This document shows positions 53,685 through 62,581 of a DNA stretch of 64,000 nucleotides, in pieces. The notes below the pieces were generated by a model. That model ran no database searches. It was given only the letters and a program-made list of their open reading frames with translations, and was not told the origin of the DNA. Source of the DNA: Fodinicurvata sp. EGI_FJ10296 (GTDB taxonomy: Bacteria; Pseudomonadota; Alphaproteobacteria; DSM-16000; Inquilinaceae); NCBI RefSeq assembly GCF_040712075.1, contig NZ_JBFCVL010000005.1:310001-374000 (forward strand), given 5' to 3'. The position numbers were made by a program, and so were the translations under genes. Every line of letters starts with the position of its first letter. The first letter of the stretch is position 1.

Positions 53685-56600
53685 TCACACCTTTGGAATC
53701 ACGGGACCGTCGCCCAGCGTATTGGCAATTCGCTCGCGGACTTTGGCAAGCCAGTCGTCCAGCTCCGCCTCGTTCTTCAGCAGTGCGCCCGGCAGGTTCA
53801 CGGCGCGTGCCTTGGGCTCCAGCAAGGCGGCGGCGGCGGCAAGTGCATCCTCGATGCGCGCCGGCAGCGCCTTCACCATGTTGTTCCACTCGGAAAGGCC
53901 GCGCTGAGACAGCGTCTCGGCGATGGCCTGAGGCGTATCCACAGCGGGCTTTTCCACCTTCAACAGCCCGCATTCCTGACGGATGCTGTGCTTCTCTTCA
54001 GGGGACAGCTTGGCCCAGGTCGGATCGTCGGCGAGCCGCTGCTCTCCCTTCTGCCATGCCGCCTTCCAGGCCGCATGAGTGGCGTTCAGCTTCGCCCGCA
54101 ACGTCTCCGCCGCCGCCGAGATCAAGGGCGGCACCGGATCTGGATCAGTGAGCAATCGCTGTCCGTCACGTAGGTCGTCGAGATCGCCCTGTTGTTCCGT
54201 GGCGCCCAGGGTGACTAAACGTTCCGCCAACCGCCAGTTGGGTAGCCGGTCGCCGATCTTCTGCGCGGCCACCTTCCATGCCTCCAGCTTGTCGCGCAAT
54301 GTGGCCGCGTCAGCCGCCAACGCGGCAAGGAGGTCATTGCCCGAAAGGCTCTTGTAGGAGGCCATATTGGGCACCGTTTCCGGCTCCGGCGCCGGCGGCT
54401 GGCCACCGGACTGTCGCGCTGCCGTTTCGAGGCGTTCGAGAAGCGCCGTCAGCACCAGGTGTTCCTGGTTGTTCTCGAAGGCGATGCCCGCGTCGGTCAG
54501 CAGGCCACGCACAGGCATGCGCTGTGCGATGGTGATGATCGTTGTTTCGCCGTGGAACGTGCAGGTACCAAGCTTCTGGCGTGGCAGATCGGGAAGCGAA
54601 GCAGATTTCAAATCCTCGCCGGTGACGCGGACCAGCCCCGCATTGGCGAGGACGATGAGCGCGCCATCGACGGTATCTTGTGACCAGCCATAGGGCGGAC
54701 TGGTGAACTTCGAGCGCAGGTCCGAACCCTTCCGGCCGGGGCCGAGCTCGGCCAGCAGCGCCTTGCACACCACATGGCTCTCCGGTGCCCCGGCATGGTC
54801 CACCGCCTCCATGGCGTCCGGGTTCTTGCGCATCGCTCGGTCGCGCACCTTGTCCCAACCCGGGTGGTCGCCATCGGCAAACTGCGGGTAGAGGCGGGCA
54901 AGAGCGTTGGTCGCTCCTTCCCTCACTGCTTCGTCTGGCGCGCCCGGGATCAGCTTGCCGCCAGCCTGATAGACATAGGCCTGCGCCACTGCCTCCCGGA
55001 CAATCTCCTTAGCCACGGCCTCCGCCTTGTTCGCGCGGGATTGCATGGCGGACTGCGCCTCGCGTCCCGCGTCGGTCTGCGGTACCCCACGAGCCTGCAG
55101 TACATTCTCAGCGCCGCGCCAGGTCACCAGCGCATTCGTCAGTTCTTTGTCACGGGTTGGATGGCGCGGGATGAGCAGATAGACGGAAGGATCCGATGTT
55201 GATGCCGCTGCAATATCCTTCTCCACCACCACCAGGTCGTCGTTCCACCCATTTTTGAGGCGCAATTGGATGCCATCCGCCGGAGACTTGTCACCAGGGC
55301 CCAGTCGGTGAATGCGGCGTTGCTGACGACTGGAGCCGTGTCTCACGTTGGTGGCGCCCGCCAAGGCGGTTCCGATCGCCTCGTCCAGCAGTTCACGTCG
55401 CGACCTGGTGAGTCCGGATTGATCTGCCAGTATCGCCTTCTCCTCTCTGCGATACGCGGCTTCCCATTCAGCGCTCTCTTTCGTCTGCAAGCGCCATTCA
55501 CCGCCGACCTCGATCACCGCTCCATCGGACTGAAGGTCCTGCAACAACTTGGGCACCGTGCGGCGTAGCTCGTCCTCGCCTGCAAGATTGACGATCAGGA
55601 GATCGGCGATGGTCTCCGCCTTTGCGTGGACGCCGTGATGGTCCGCCTCCCGCGCGATGCGACCCAGCATATAGACCAGCATGAGGATGCGCGCCTTCAG
55701 CCGATCCTTTTCGGTGCCGCTGTGCAGCGCTTCAATACGGTTGCGCGTCTCTCCCGGCAGAAGCCCGGCGTTGTAGGCCTCAGTGGAGAACCGCCCATAT
55801 AGGAAGTCGACCGGCACCGCGTGTCCCAGCGGTTTATCGCCATAGGTGCGAGCCGCATCCAGTGTGGTGCGCAGTTGTCCACGCAAAGTGCCACCAAGTC
55901 CTGTCCGATCAAGCTCACGCAGGATGTTTTCCCAGACTCGGCGACGGGATGGAAGGAGCGGCCAGTCGAGTACTGCCTCAGCGTCATCCTGTACAGTGTG
56001 TGCCAGTCGGCTGCCGCGCAGGTGCCTGCTAATCTCGCCTGAATTGGTGCTCAGCATATTGCGAATAGATTCTTCAGCTCCCGCTTTCTTCCGAAGAACG
56101 GTTTTGCGGACGACAGCATCGACATCCGCTTCTCCGAGCGCGATCTGCACAGGGAATCGGTCGAGAAGCTTTTGAAGATCTTGTACATCGCTTAGCGCCT
56201 GCTGACCGGTAGCGACCAACATGACGCGACCGTCGAACCGTCCCGCAAGTCGTTCGGCTATGGTCTGTATCTTCAGCGTCAGACTAGGGTCTTGCCGGAT
56301 GAACTGCTGCACTTCATCGAGAACGATCAGGGTCAATGGCAACTCGGCTCGACCCAGCATGAGGGCTTTTCGAATCATCGATTCCAGGAGATCGACGGTA
56401 ACGGCGGGCGGCTCAGCAAATTGTGAGCGGAGAAGGCTACTTAGGTCTTTGGGCGAATCAGCAAGGTCTGGCTTGGCCTTCAAGACCGCCGAACCAAAAC
56501 GGGGTGAGAGAATGAAATTACGAATATCGGTCTCGAAGGAGTTGCCCAGGTTCGTACGAACGCTATCCAAGATCTCGAGATCGTCGAGCCAGAATGCTAC

Positions 56601-57107
56601 TTGAGCAGCGCGGAGATCAGTGGGCAAACCAACTGCCCGTAGCACAACCCCAATCGTGGCCTCGGCCGGATCGGACGGACCTGTTCCAAGCGTATCGCCG
56701 GCCGCCAGGACGCCATCCGCGCGTTTCGCCGCAGTCCGCAATTCTTTCAGCGGCGCGGCAACCTCCGTCGGCAAGTGTGGGATTAATCCTTCAGCCGTGG
56801 CGCCGTCCACAAACTCAAAATTCGTCCACAAAGCCGCCAGCATGCTCGCAAGGTGGGACTTGCCAGAACCATAGAACCCTGAAACCCAAACCGACGGAGC
56901 AGTACCACCGTGGCCTACAGAACCAAGAAATGCTTCCAGTATTCGGGCGAGCCCATTAGCATAGGCTCCATCACACACGAAAGTCTCGAGCTCACCACGT
57001 AGCGTTTCCAATGCTTCCGCCGTTGGCGGGAAAGAAGTCTTTGCAACCCCTTGATTGGCTATCCTATATTCCGCCGGGTCGGTATAAAAAGTGTCTCGAT
57101 TGAGCAT
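53685..57107 (-). CDS. brxC: BREX ATPase BrxC
   Basis: A 1140-residue protein with an N-terminal P-loop (SGFYGSGKSHL, Walker A at residues 77-84), Walker B in LTLIVLDEVQQF, a long middle region, and C-terminal helical repeats. The family-typical N-terminus (MLNRDTFYTDPAEYRIANQGVAKTSF) and the GAGGGG site settle the start at 57107; the frame runs open to 57221 over brxB. BrxC is required for both methylation and restriction. Confidence 0.93.
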   Translation of the reverse strand: MLNRDTFYTDPAEYRIANQGVAKTSFPPTAEALETLRGELETFVCDGAYANGLARILEAFLGSVGHGGTAPSVWVSGFYGSGKSHLASMLAALWTNFEFVDGATAEGLIPHLPTEVAAPLKELRTAAKRADGVLAAGDTLGTGPSDPAEATIGVVLRAVGLPTDLRAAQVAFWLDDLEILDSVRTNLGNSFETDIRNFILSPRFGSAVLKAKPDLADSPKDLSSLLRSQFAEPPAVTVDLLESMIRKALMLGRAELPLTLIVLDEVQQFIRQDPSLTLKIQTIAERLAGRFDGRVMLVATGQQALSDVQDLQKLLDRFPVQIALGEADVDAVVRKTVLRKKAGAEESIRNMLSTNSGEISRHLRGSRLAHTVQDDAEAVLDWPLLPSRRRVWENILRELDRTGLGGTLRGQLRTTLDAARTYGDKPLGHAVPVDFLYGRFSTEAYNAGLLPGETRNRIEALHSGTEKDRLKARILMLVYMLGRIAREADHHGVHAKAETIADLLIVNLAGEDELRRTVPKLLQDLQSDGAVIEVGGEWRLQTKESAEWEAAYRREEKAILADQSGLTRSRRELLDEAIGTALAGATNVRHGSSRQQRRIHRLGPGDKSPADGIQLRLKNGWNDDLVVVEKDIAAASTSDPSVYLLIPRHPTRDKELTNALVTWRGAENVLQARGVPQTDAGREAQSAMQSRANKAEAVAKEIVREAVAQAYVYQAGGKLIPGAPDEAVREGATNALARLYPQFADGDHPGWDKVRDRAMRKNPDAMEAVDHAGAPESHVVCKALLAELGPGRKGSDLRSKFTSPPYGWSQDTVDGALIVLANAGLVRVTGEDLKSASLPDLPRQKLGTCTFHGETTIITIAQRMPVRGLLTDAGIAFENNQEHLVLTALLERLETAARQSGGQPPAPEPETVPNMASYKSLSGNDLLAALAADAATLRDKLEAWKVAAQKIGDRLPNWRLAERLVTLGATEQQGDLDDLRDGQRLLTDPDPVPPLISAAAETLRAKLNATHAAWKAAWQKGEQRLADDPTWAKLSPEEKHSIRQECGLLKVEKPAVDTPQAIAETLSQRGLSEWNNMVKALPARIEDALAAAAALLEPKARAVNLPGALLKNEAELDDWLAKVRERIANTLGDGPVIPKV

Positions 57108-57117
57108 GCGTCGCCCC

Positions 57118-57663
57118 TCAAAATTCGGTTTCAGCCGGAATCGGAATGGCGTGGTAATTCCATCCGTCCCGTGCATCGAGCAGACGGTATACGCCAGCAG
57201 AGTGCGTTCCAGGAAAGCCAACGAGAAGCCGACCAGGGATAGAGTCTGCGATTCGGCTGATCAGGGCCGAAACTCGCACGATTCCGAACAGCGCTCCGCA
57301 ACCGTCAACGGCGAGGACGTCATTAGAAGTGCAAGCGCGCAACCCATGCGTGATTTCGTTTACAAGGCTGTTCTCAATCTCAGGCAAGAGACCTCTTAGC
57401 TCGGCCGGTTGTTCGACCAGGGCATCGAAAAATTCGTGTTGTGCGATCCAAGCGCCGAACCAACCCGAAAGGGAAATTTGATGCCAGCCATGCCCAGCCC
57501 GGAACGTCGCGTGTTCGAATTCTGCGAGACGCCCTGTAAATCGACGTTGAAGCGACTTGTCATACCAAAGTATCCAGACGCGGGCCGCAGGGGGCACATC
57601 CGTTGCCCAGGGCAGTTGCACTTGCCTGTTGTACGCGGCGAGGATGTCATCAAACGTCTTCAA
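57118..57663 (-). CDS. brxB: BREX protein BrxB (DUF1788)
   Basis: A 181-residue DUF1788 protein (MKTFDDILAAYNRQVQLPW, then WILWYDKSLQRRF, GLLPEIENSLVNEI, FGIVRVSALISRI and RLLVGFPGTH). The family is found almost only in BREX loci, and BrxB is thought to join the core complex. It overlaps brxA by 14 bases and ends ten bases before brxC. Confidence 0.93.
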   Translation of the reverse strand: MKTFDDILAAYNRQVQLPWATDVPPAARVWILWYDKSLQRRFTGRLAEFEHATFRAGHGWHQISLSGWFGAWIAQHEFFDALVEQPAELRGLLPEIENSLVNEITHGLRACTSNDVLAVDGCGALFGIVRVSALISRIADSIPGRLLVGFPGTHSAGVYRLLDARDGWNYHAIPIPAETEF

Positions 57664-58492
57664 GTCCTGGCACCCCTAGTGCGACCGCCATTGGATGGCG
57701 GATGGAAATTTCGGTTACATCGCCCGCAGCCCGAACACGTACCAGGCCGATTGATTCGGCGCGTCGCAAGGCGTCGAGAGCTTGTTCGGGAGCAAGGTCC
57801 AGAACTTTCATCCAACCGGAGTTCAAGATAGCCGGCCCCCCGAAGCCGGACGCTGTCGCAATTAGCGCCGCAAACGCAACCGTCGGAGGAGTAGGCGAAA
57901 CGCGCTGCCTAATTTTCTTGATTGCACCCTTCAGATGCCCACTCTGTGTCCAAGACGATGCGCAGTTCTGTGCGAGCGACCGAAGCATTTTCTCGCTGAA
58001 GCGTCCAGGAAATGCCGTGACTAGAGCATCTTCAAATAGCGGGCGCTGCAAGCTTTGCCCCACCGACCCCGTCATAGCAACGTCCGCCGTCTCTCGCAGA
58101 AGCGGATCACGAGCCAGGGCAACGAGCAAAGCTTGCAAGCGACGACCTTGGATATCGCTTTTCCACAATTTCACGAACGCCTTCGTCAGTTCTGGCTGAT
58201 CAACGAGTCCATAGAGATTGGCCAAATGCCGAAATGTCAGACGCCTCGTGTTGCCGGTCGCCTTGCCAATTGCGTTCTCATCAATGGCGGCCGAGCGGAA
58301 CTCATCCGGCCTCAATGCACCAGTCGCCATCAGGGCTTCAAGCTCGCTGAACATCATCGTCTTGGATTGATGTGTTCCGCCGCCTGAACGTTTGATACCG
58401 AACGAGGAGAGCCTAGCATCTTCAGCACGCGCGCCGCGCCAATGCGCCGCTTCTGGTGCATTTCGGACGCGGATTCCGCCATTGCTCGCCAT
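57650..58492 (-). CDS. brxA: BREX protein BrxA (DUF1819)
   Basis: A 280-residue helical DUF1819 protein (SKTMMFSELEALMATG, LTFRHLANLYGLVDQPELTKAF, LARDPLLRETADVAMTG, then GAIKKIRQRVSPTPPTVAFAALI). BrxA has a NusB-like fold and binds DNA in studied systems. The ATG at 58492 lies one base after the stop of the RHH regulator, which fixes the start against one at 58546. Confidence 0.92.
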   Translation of the reverse strand: MASNGGIRVRNAPEAAHWRGARAEDARLSSFGIKRSGGGTHQSKTMMFSELEALMATGALRPDEFRSAAIDENAIGKATGNTRRLTFRHLANLYGLVDQPELTKAFVKLWKSDIQGRRLQALLVALARDPLLRETADVAMTGSVGQSLQRPLFEDALVTAFPGRFSEKMLRSLAQNCASSWTQSGHLKGAIKKIRQRVSPTPPTVAFAALIATASGFGGPAILNSGWMKVLDLAPEQALDALRRAESIGLVRVRAAGDVTEISIRHPMAVALGVPGLEDV

Positions 58493-58493
58493 T

Positions 58494-58700
58494 TCAGTCT
58501 TTGTTCGAAGCGCGAGCATGTAGAGTATCTTCACCTTTCTTATCAACCGAATGAGATCGCTTGATGAACTGTCTTATGGCTTGCCGAATCAACCATGAGA
58601 GCGACACGTCGCTGGCGTCAGCGAGCTTCGCCAGCGCATCATGGTCTTGCTCTTCGATACTGACCGTCAGGCGTGTCGTTTTCCGAGGTCGGCTAGCCAT
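58494..58700 (-). CDS. ribbon-helix-helix regulator heading the BREX operon
   Basis: A 68-residue CopG/RHH protein (KTTRLTVSIEEQDHDALAKLADASDVSLSWLIRQAIRQFIKRS) with GGAGG six bases before the ATG at 58700. It is directly followed by brxA with a one-base gap. Many BREX loci instead have a WYL-domain regulator (BrxR). A perfect inverted repeat lies 43 bases upstream of its start, a likely operator. It probably represses the BREX operon. Confidence 0.85.
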   Translation of the reverse strand: MASRPRKTTRLTVSIEEQDHDALAKLADASDVSLSWLIRQAIRQFIKRSHSVDKKGEDTLHARASNKD

Positions 58701-58742
58701 CCTTTCCTCCGGTCCGGAAGCGCGCTCCAGTCTGTACGAGAC

Positions 58743-58759
58743 TGCATCATTCCGATGCA
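58743..58759. promoter_or_regulatory. candidate operator for the RHH regulator
   Basis: TGCATC-N5-GATGCA, a perfect 6+6 inverted repeat, 43 bases before the start of the RHH gene and inside the BREX promoter region. RHH proteins bind such short palindromes. Assignment is by position. Confidence 0.6.
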
Positions 58760-58837
58760 TTTTTCACCAGCAATCCGTCAGTGCAGGAATTTCGTCAGAG
58801 AAGGCTGGAATACTCACCGAGGGATTGAATGTTGCAC

Positions 58838-58866
58838 TTGACACGCGACCGAGGCTTCCGATAAAA
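58838..58866 (+). promoter_or_regulatory. consensus-like promoter directed at the head genes
   Basis: TTGACA (58838-58843), a 17-base spacer and ATAAAA at 58861 (or TAAAAG with 18). It points right, toward the terminator at 58924 and the head genes from 58974. The arrangement promoter, short leader, terminator, structural genes is that of lambda pR'. Confidence 0.55.
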
Positions 58867-58923
58867 GCACATCCATAAGGTCGCGATGTTGTGGGTTTTT
58901 CACCCCTAACGCGATATCATTCA

Positions 58924-58953
58924 GGGCGCACCCAGCCGGGCGGCGCCCTTTTT
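58924..58953 (+). terminator. Rho-independent terminator before the head genes
   Basis: GGGCGC (58924-58929), a 13-base loop, GCGCCC (58943-58948) and TTTTT. It lies between the rightward promoter and the first structural gene, so reading through it needs antitermination or a second promoter. Confidence 0.8.
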
Positions 58954-58973
58954 CGTTTCAGGGCTGATTCGCC

Positions 58974-59540
58974 ATGCTGGTCATCACCGACAATGTCACC
59001 CAGGCGATCAACCGGCTGCGGCGGCACCAGCGCCGGCATGTGCCGTTCGCCATGGCGCGGGCGATGACGCTGTTGGCGCGCGAGGGGCGGGACGCGGTGC
59101 GCGAGTCGCTGCCCGAGCGGTTCAACCTTCGGCGGCGCTGGGCCGTCCACGGCATCCGGTTTCAGTTCGCCACCAAGCAGTCGCTGACCTCGACCGTCTA
59201 TTCCCGCGACCGTTTCATGGTCGAGCAGGAAGTCGGCGGCACCAAGACCGAGAATGTGCGGCCCATCCCGGCCGGGCGGCTGGCGACGCTGCACCGGCGC
59301 CGGGCAATTCCCCGGTCGCTGACGGCGCCGCGGATGAAGCGGCGCGACGACGTGTTCGAGCGTGACGGCATCCTGTGGCAGGCCAAGCCCGACCGGATTG
59401 AACCACTGTATGTCTTGGCGCAGCGACTGCGTATGACGCCGCGCCTGGGCATGCGCGAACAGGTCGAGGATCTGGCCGGCCGGCGCAGCGAGCCGGTGTT
59501 CGCCCGTGTCCTGCGCGAGGCCACGGCGCAGGATCGATAG
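58974..59540 (+). CDS. phage head/tail-region protein of unknown function
   Basis: A 188-residue basic protein (MLVITDNVTQAINRLRRHQRRHVPFAMARAMTLLAREGRDAV, then FNLRRRWAVHGIRFQFATKQ). The start resembles the N-terminal helix of gp10-like minor tail proteins that sit near terminase genes, but it is not certain. First gene after the BREX island in phage order. Confidence 0.65.
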   Translation: MLVITDNVTQAINRLRRHQRRHVPFAMARAMTLLAREGRDAVRESLPERFNLRRRWAVHGIRFQFATKQSLTSTVYSRDRFMVEQEVGGTKTENVRPIPAGRLATLHRRRAIPRSLTAPRMKRRDDVFERDGILWQAKPDRIEPLYVLAQRLRMTPRLGMREQVEDLAGRRSEPVFARVLREATAQDR

Positions 59541-59970
59541 CCCGCCGATTCCGAGACCCTTCGCTGTCATTTGATAATGCCTCGCCCTCTTATGAAAGAC
59601 CAGATTAGGGCCTGCAGGCGGCATTACCGAATTCCGCTGAACGCGCTGTCGTGGCCCGTGACGGGCGTCTTTTCGTCGGCCGCTCGATGGGTAAACCGGC
59701 GGCCTCGCGCGCCCTACGACCCGAGACGGCGCCCTGCCCGCACCCGGGCGGGGACCCTGGGCCCTGAGCCCAGTGAGGTGCCGCTTGAGCGCAGGGCTCC
59801 GGTGTTTTGGAAAATTTTGATCCCGAGGCAGCGTCAGCATCCCACCCGAATATGCTATTGTGATCAATGACTTACCGGAATTCCGATGCACAATCGGGCC
59901 GATTTGGCCTGTCACCCCTCCCCCGGATTTCTCAACAATCTCAATTCGTTAGGCGAAAAGGGATGCACAA
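59541..59970. other. non-coding or unassigned region before the terminase genes
   Basis: About 430 bases with only Arg/Pro-rich frames that I do not trust. It contains the hairpin CTGGGC (59757-59762)/GCCCAG (59768-59773). In lambdoid phages the cos site lies just before the small terminase, so a packaging site could be here. Confidence 0.4.
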
Positions 59971-60552
59971 TTGGCCGGCAGGACCAAGAGAACCGAAAGC
60001 TTGGTCAACGCCGCCGCGATCCTGGGCCTGCACCGCAACACGCTGGCCCAGTGGATCAAGCAGGGCTGCCCGGTGGTCACCGAGGCCGACCGCTCCCAGG
60101 GCATCGAATGGGCGATCTGCGTTGCCGACGTCGTCGAATGGCGCGTGCGGACCGCGGTCGAGGACGCGCTGTCCGGCTATGACGACGGCGCCGACCGGAT
60201 CAGCCGGGACGAGGCCGACCGCCGCCGCGCGGTCGCCCAGGCGATCACGGCCGAGGTCGAGGCCGATCAGGCCCTTGACCAGGTCGTCGACCGGAGCGAC
60301 GCCGAGGCCGACATCGCGACCTTCTGCGCCGGCCTGCGCGCCGGGCTCTCCAACGCCGCGGCCAAGATTGCCTCGCGCACCGTCACCATGGAAAGCGCCC
60401 CGGAGATCCAGGACCTGGTACTGGGCGAGCTGAACCGCGCCTTCGACACAGCCGAGGCCGAACTGGCGGAACAATGGGCCCTCGCCGCACCGGAGGACGG
60501 CGACCCGGAGACGACCGATGATGCAGACGGAACCGGCGGGAACGGCGGCTGA
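59971..60552 (+). CDS. phage terminase small subunit (Nu1-like)
   Basis: A 193-residue protein with an N-terminal helix-turn-helix (LVNAAAILGLHRNTLAQWIKQGCPV) of the Nu1/DUF1441 type, a long helical middle and an acidic Gly-rich end. It starts at TTG with AAGGGA upstream and overlaps the large subunit gene. Recognises the packaging site. Confidence 0.82.
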   Translation: MAGRTKRTESLVNAAAILGLHRNTLAQWIKQGCPVVTEADRSQGIEWAICVADVVEWRVRTAVEDALSGYDDGADRISRDEADRRRAVAQAITAEVEADQALDQVVDRSDAEADIATFCAGLRAGLSNAAAKIASRTVTMESAPEIQDLVLGELNRAFDTAEAELAEQWALAAPEDGDPETTDDADGTGGNGG

Positions 60553-62572
60553 ACGGATCGGACGCCACCGCCGGGGTGATTATCAGCGCGGCCGCCACAG
60601 CCTGCGCCGGCATATCCGCCAGCTGTTCGACACCGCGCTCCGGTATCGCGAACGGCTCAGCGGGTCGGAATGGGCCGACCGTTACGGCGTCATCCCCAAG
60701 GGCACCGGCGCGGAACACGGGCCGGTCACGCTCTACGGCTATCAGCGCGGCCTGGTCGATGCCATGTGCGACCCGTCGATCCCGCTGGTCACGGTGCTGA
60801 AGGCGGCCCGGGTCGGCTATACCCGCTGCGCCACGCTGGCGATCGGCTACCACCTGCACCAGGAAGTCGCGCTCTGCGCCGTCGCGCAGCCGACCATTCC
60901 CGACGCGGAGGATTTCGGCGGCTCGGAGATCGCGCCGATGCTGCGCGAGACACCGGTTCTGTCCCGGCTGCAACGGCCGGGGCGCAAAGGGGAGAAGCCG
61001 GACAAGGCAACCTTTCACCAGCTGGCCAACGGCGCCTCGGTCCGGGTGGTCGGGGCGGCATCCGACGATGCCTTCCGGCGCTATTCGGCGCGCTTTCAGT
61101 TCGCCGACGAGGTTGACGGCGACGGCTGGACACCCGGCGCCAAGACCCAGGGCGAGAAGCTCAAGCTGTTCTGGACACGCGGCGAGACGTTCTGGAACCG
61201 CAAGCAGGTGCGCGGCTCGACGCCGCTGATCGAGGAGACCTCGCGCATCTGGAAGCTCTGGCATCAGAGCGACCAGCGCCGCTATTTCGTGCCCTGCCCG
61301 CAATGCGGCGAGATGCAATATCTCGACTGGGGCGGCCCCGATCAGGTGCACGGTCTCAAATGGCAGCTGACCGAGGACGGCAAGCTCGACGACGTCTGGT
61401 ATGTCGGCACCTGCGGCTGCATCATCGAGGAACGCCACAAGGTCTGGATGGACGGCCAGGGCGAGTGGCGGCCGACCGCGACGCCGCGCACGCCGGGTCA
61501 TGTCGGGTTCCATCTGTGGACCGGCATGTCGCTCAACCCGAACGCGGCCTGGCGGGTGATCGTCGAGGAATGGCTCGAGGCGCTGGAGAACCCGGCGGAC
61601 CTGGTCCAGCCCTTCGTCAATCTGCGCCTCGGCAAGCCGTATAAGGCGGTCAACGGCAAGGAACTCAAAGCCCACAGCCTGTTGGAGCGGCTGGAAGACT
61701 ATGGCGCCATCGTGCCGGCGGGCGTCCGGTTGCTGACGGCCGCCGCCGATATCCAGTCCGGCACCGTCGACCCCCGGATCGAGGTCGCCGTCTGGGGCTG
61801 GGGCGCGGGGCTGGAATGCTGGCTTATCGGGCATTGGGTGCTGAGCGGCGATCCCGGCCAGACAGCCGTGTGGTCCGAACTGGACGCGCTGCTGAAGCGC
61901 AGCTTTCCGCGCGCCGACGGCCGGGCCCTGCGCATCGAAGCGACCGTGATCGACAGCGGCGGCCACCACACCGCCGAGACCTATCAGTTCGCCAACGAAC
62001 GGCGGCTCGACCGGGTTTGGGCGATCAAGGGCCGGTCGGAGAAGAACGGCGAGCGCGGCCGGGTCTGGCCGACCAAGCCCAGCAACAAGCTGGGGCGCGT
62101 CTGGTACATGATCGGCGGCAATGCGGCGCGCGACTGGGCTTATGGCTCGCTGGCCGTGGAAGACCCCGGCCCGCGCTTTGTCCATTTCCCGGCCGCGCCG
62201 CCGGTCGGTTCGCGCCCGATCGACAACGAGTATTTCGAGCAGCTGACCCGCGAGCGGCTCAGCATCAACCGCAAGGGCTTTACCGAATGGATCAAGCCCC
62301 GGGGCGCGCATGAGGCGGGCGTTTGTTTCGTCTACGCCTATGCCGCGCTCTGTGGCCTGCAGACGATCAGCCCGCGTTTCGTGACCGCCGTCAAAAGCGA
62401 GGCAGCGCCCACGGCCGCCCCGCAGGCCACTGCCGATTCGCCGCCAACGCCCGCGCCAGCCGACGACCAGCCGGCCCCGGAGCCCATAAGCAGGCCGCCA
62501 CCCAAGCCGCCACCCCGGCCGCGCGCGCCGCGCAAGCGCCGCGTGATCCGCAGTTCCTTCATGCAGCGATAG
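60518..62572 (+). CDS. phage terminase large subunit (GpA-like)
   Basis: A 684-residue GpA-family terminase. The ATPase part has VLKAARVGYT as the modified Walker A and FADEVDGDGW as Walker B. The C-terminal part holds the nuclease region (AAADIQSG, VIDSGGHHT) and a proline-rich tail. It cuts and packages phage DNA into proheads. Overlaps the small subunit gene by 35 bases. Confidence 0.92.
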   Translation: MMQTEPAGTAAERIGRHRRGDYQRGRHSLRRHIRQLFDTALRYRERLSGSEWADRYGVIPKGTGAEHGPVTLYGYQRGLVDAMCDPSIPLVTVLKAARVGYTRCATLAIGYHLHQEVALCAVAQPTIPDAEDFGGSEIAPMLRETPVLSRLQRPGRKGEKPDKATFHQLANGASVRVVGAASDDAFRRYSARFQFADEVDGDGWTPGAKTQGEKLKLFWTRGETFWNRKQVRGSTPLIEETSRIWKLWHQSDQRRYFVPCPQCGEMQYLDWGGPDQVHGLKWQLTEDGKLDDVWYVGTCGCIIEERHKVWMDGQGEWRPTATPRTPGHVGFHLWTGMSLNPNAAWRVIVEEWLEALENPADLVQPFVNLRLGKPYKAVNGKELKAHSLLERLEDYGAIVPAGVRLLTAAADIQSGTVDPRIEVAVWGWGAGLECWLIGHWVLSGDPGQTAVWSELDALLKRSFPRADGRALRIEATVIDSGGHHTAETYQFANERRLDRVWAIKGRSEKNGERGRVWPTKPSNKLGRVWYMIGGNAARDWAYGSLAVEDPGPRFVHFPAAPPVGSRPIDNEYFEQLTRERLSINRKGFTEWIKPRGAHEAGVCFVYAYAALCGLQTISPRFVTAVKSEAAPTAAPQATADSPPTPAPADDQPAPEPISRPPPKPPPRPRAPRKRRVIRSSFMQR

Positions 62573-62581
62573 GACAGTTCC

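Noticed and set aside
52650-54173. A 507-residue plus-strand frame
   Set aside because: It spans the pglX/brxC junction antisense and has no family motifs.
44754-58880. Transposon ends or target duplications bounding the BREX island
   Set aside because: No transposase, terminal inverted repeats or matching direct repeats were seen at either edge by eye.
59571-59870. A 99-residue plus-strand frame before the terminase
   Set aside because: Arg/Pro-rich, without a ribosome-binding site or recognised domain; kept as non-coding region.
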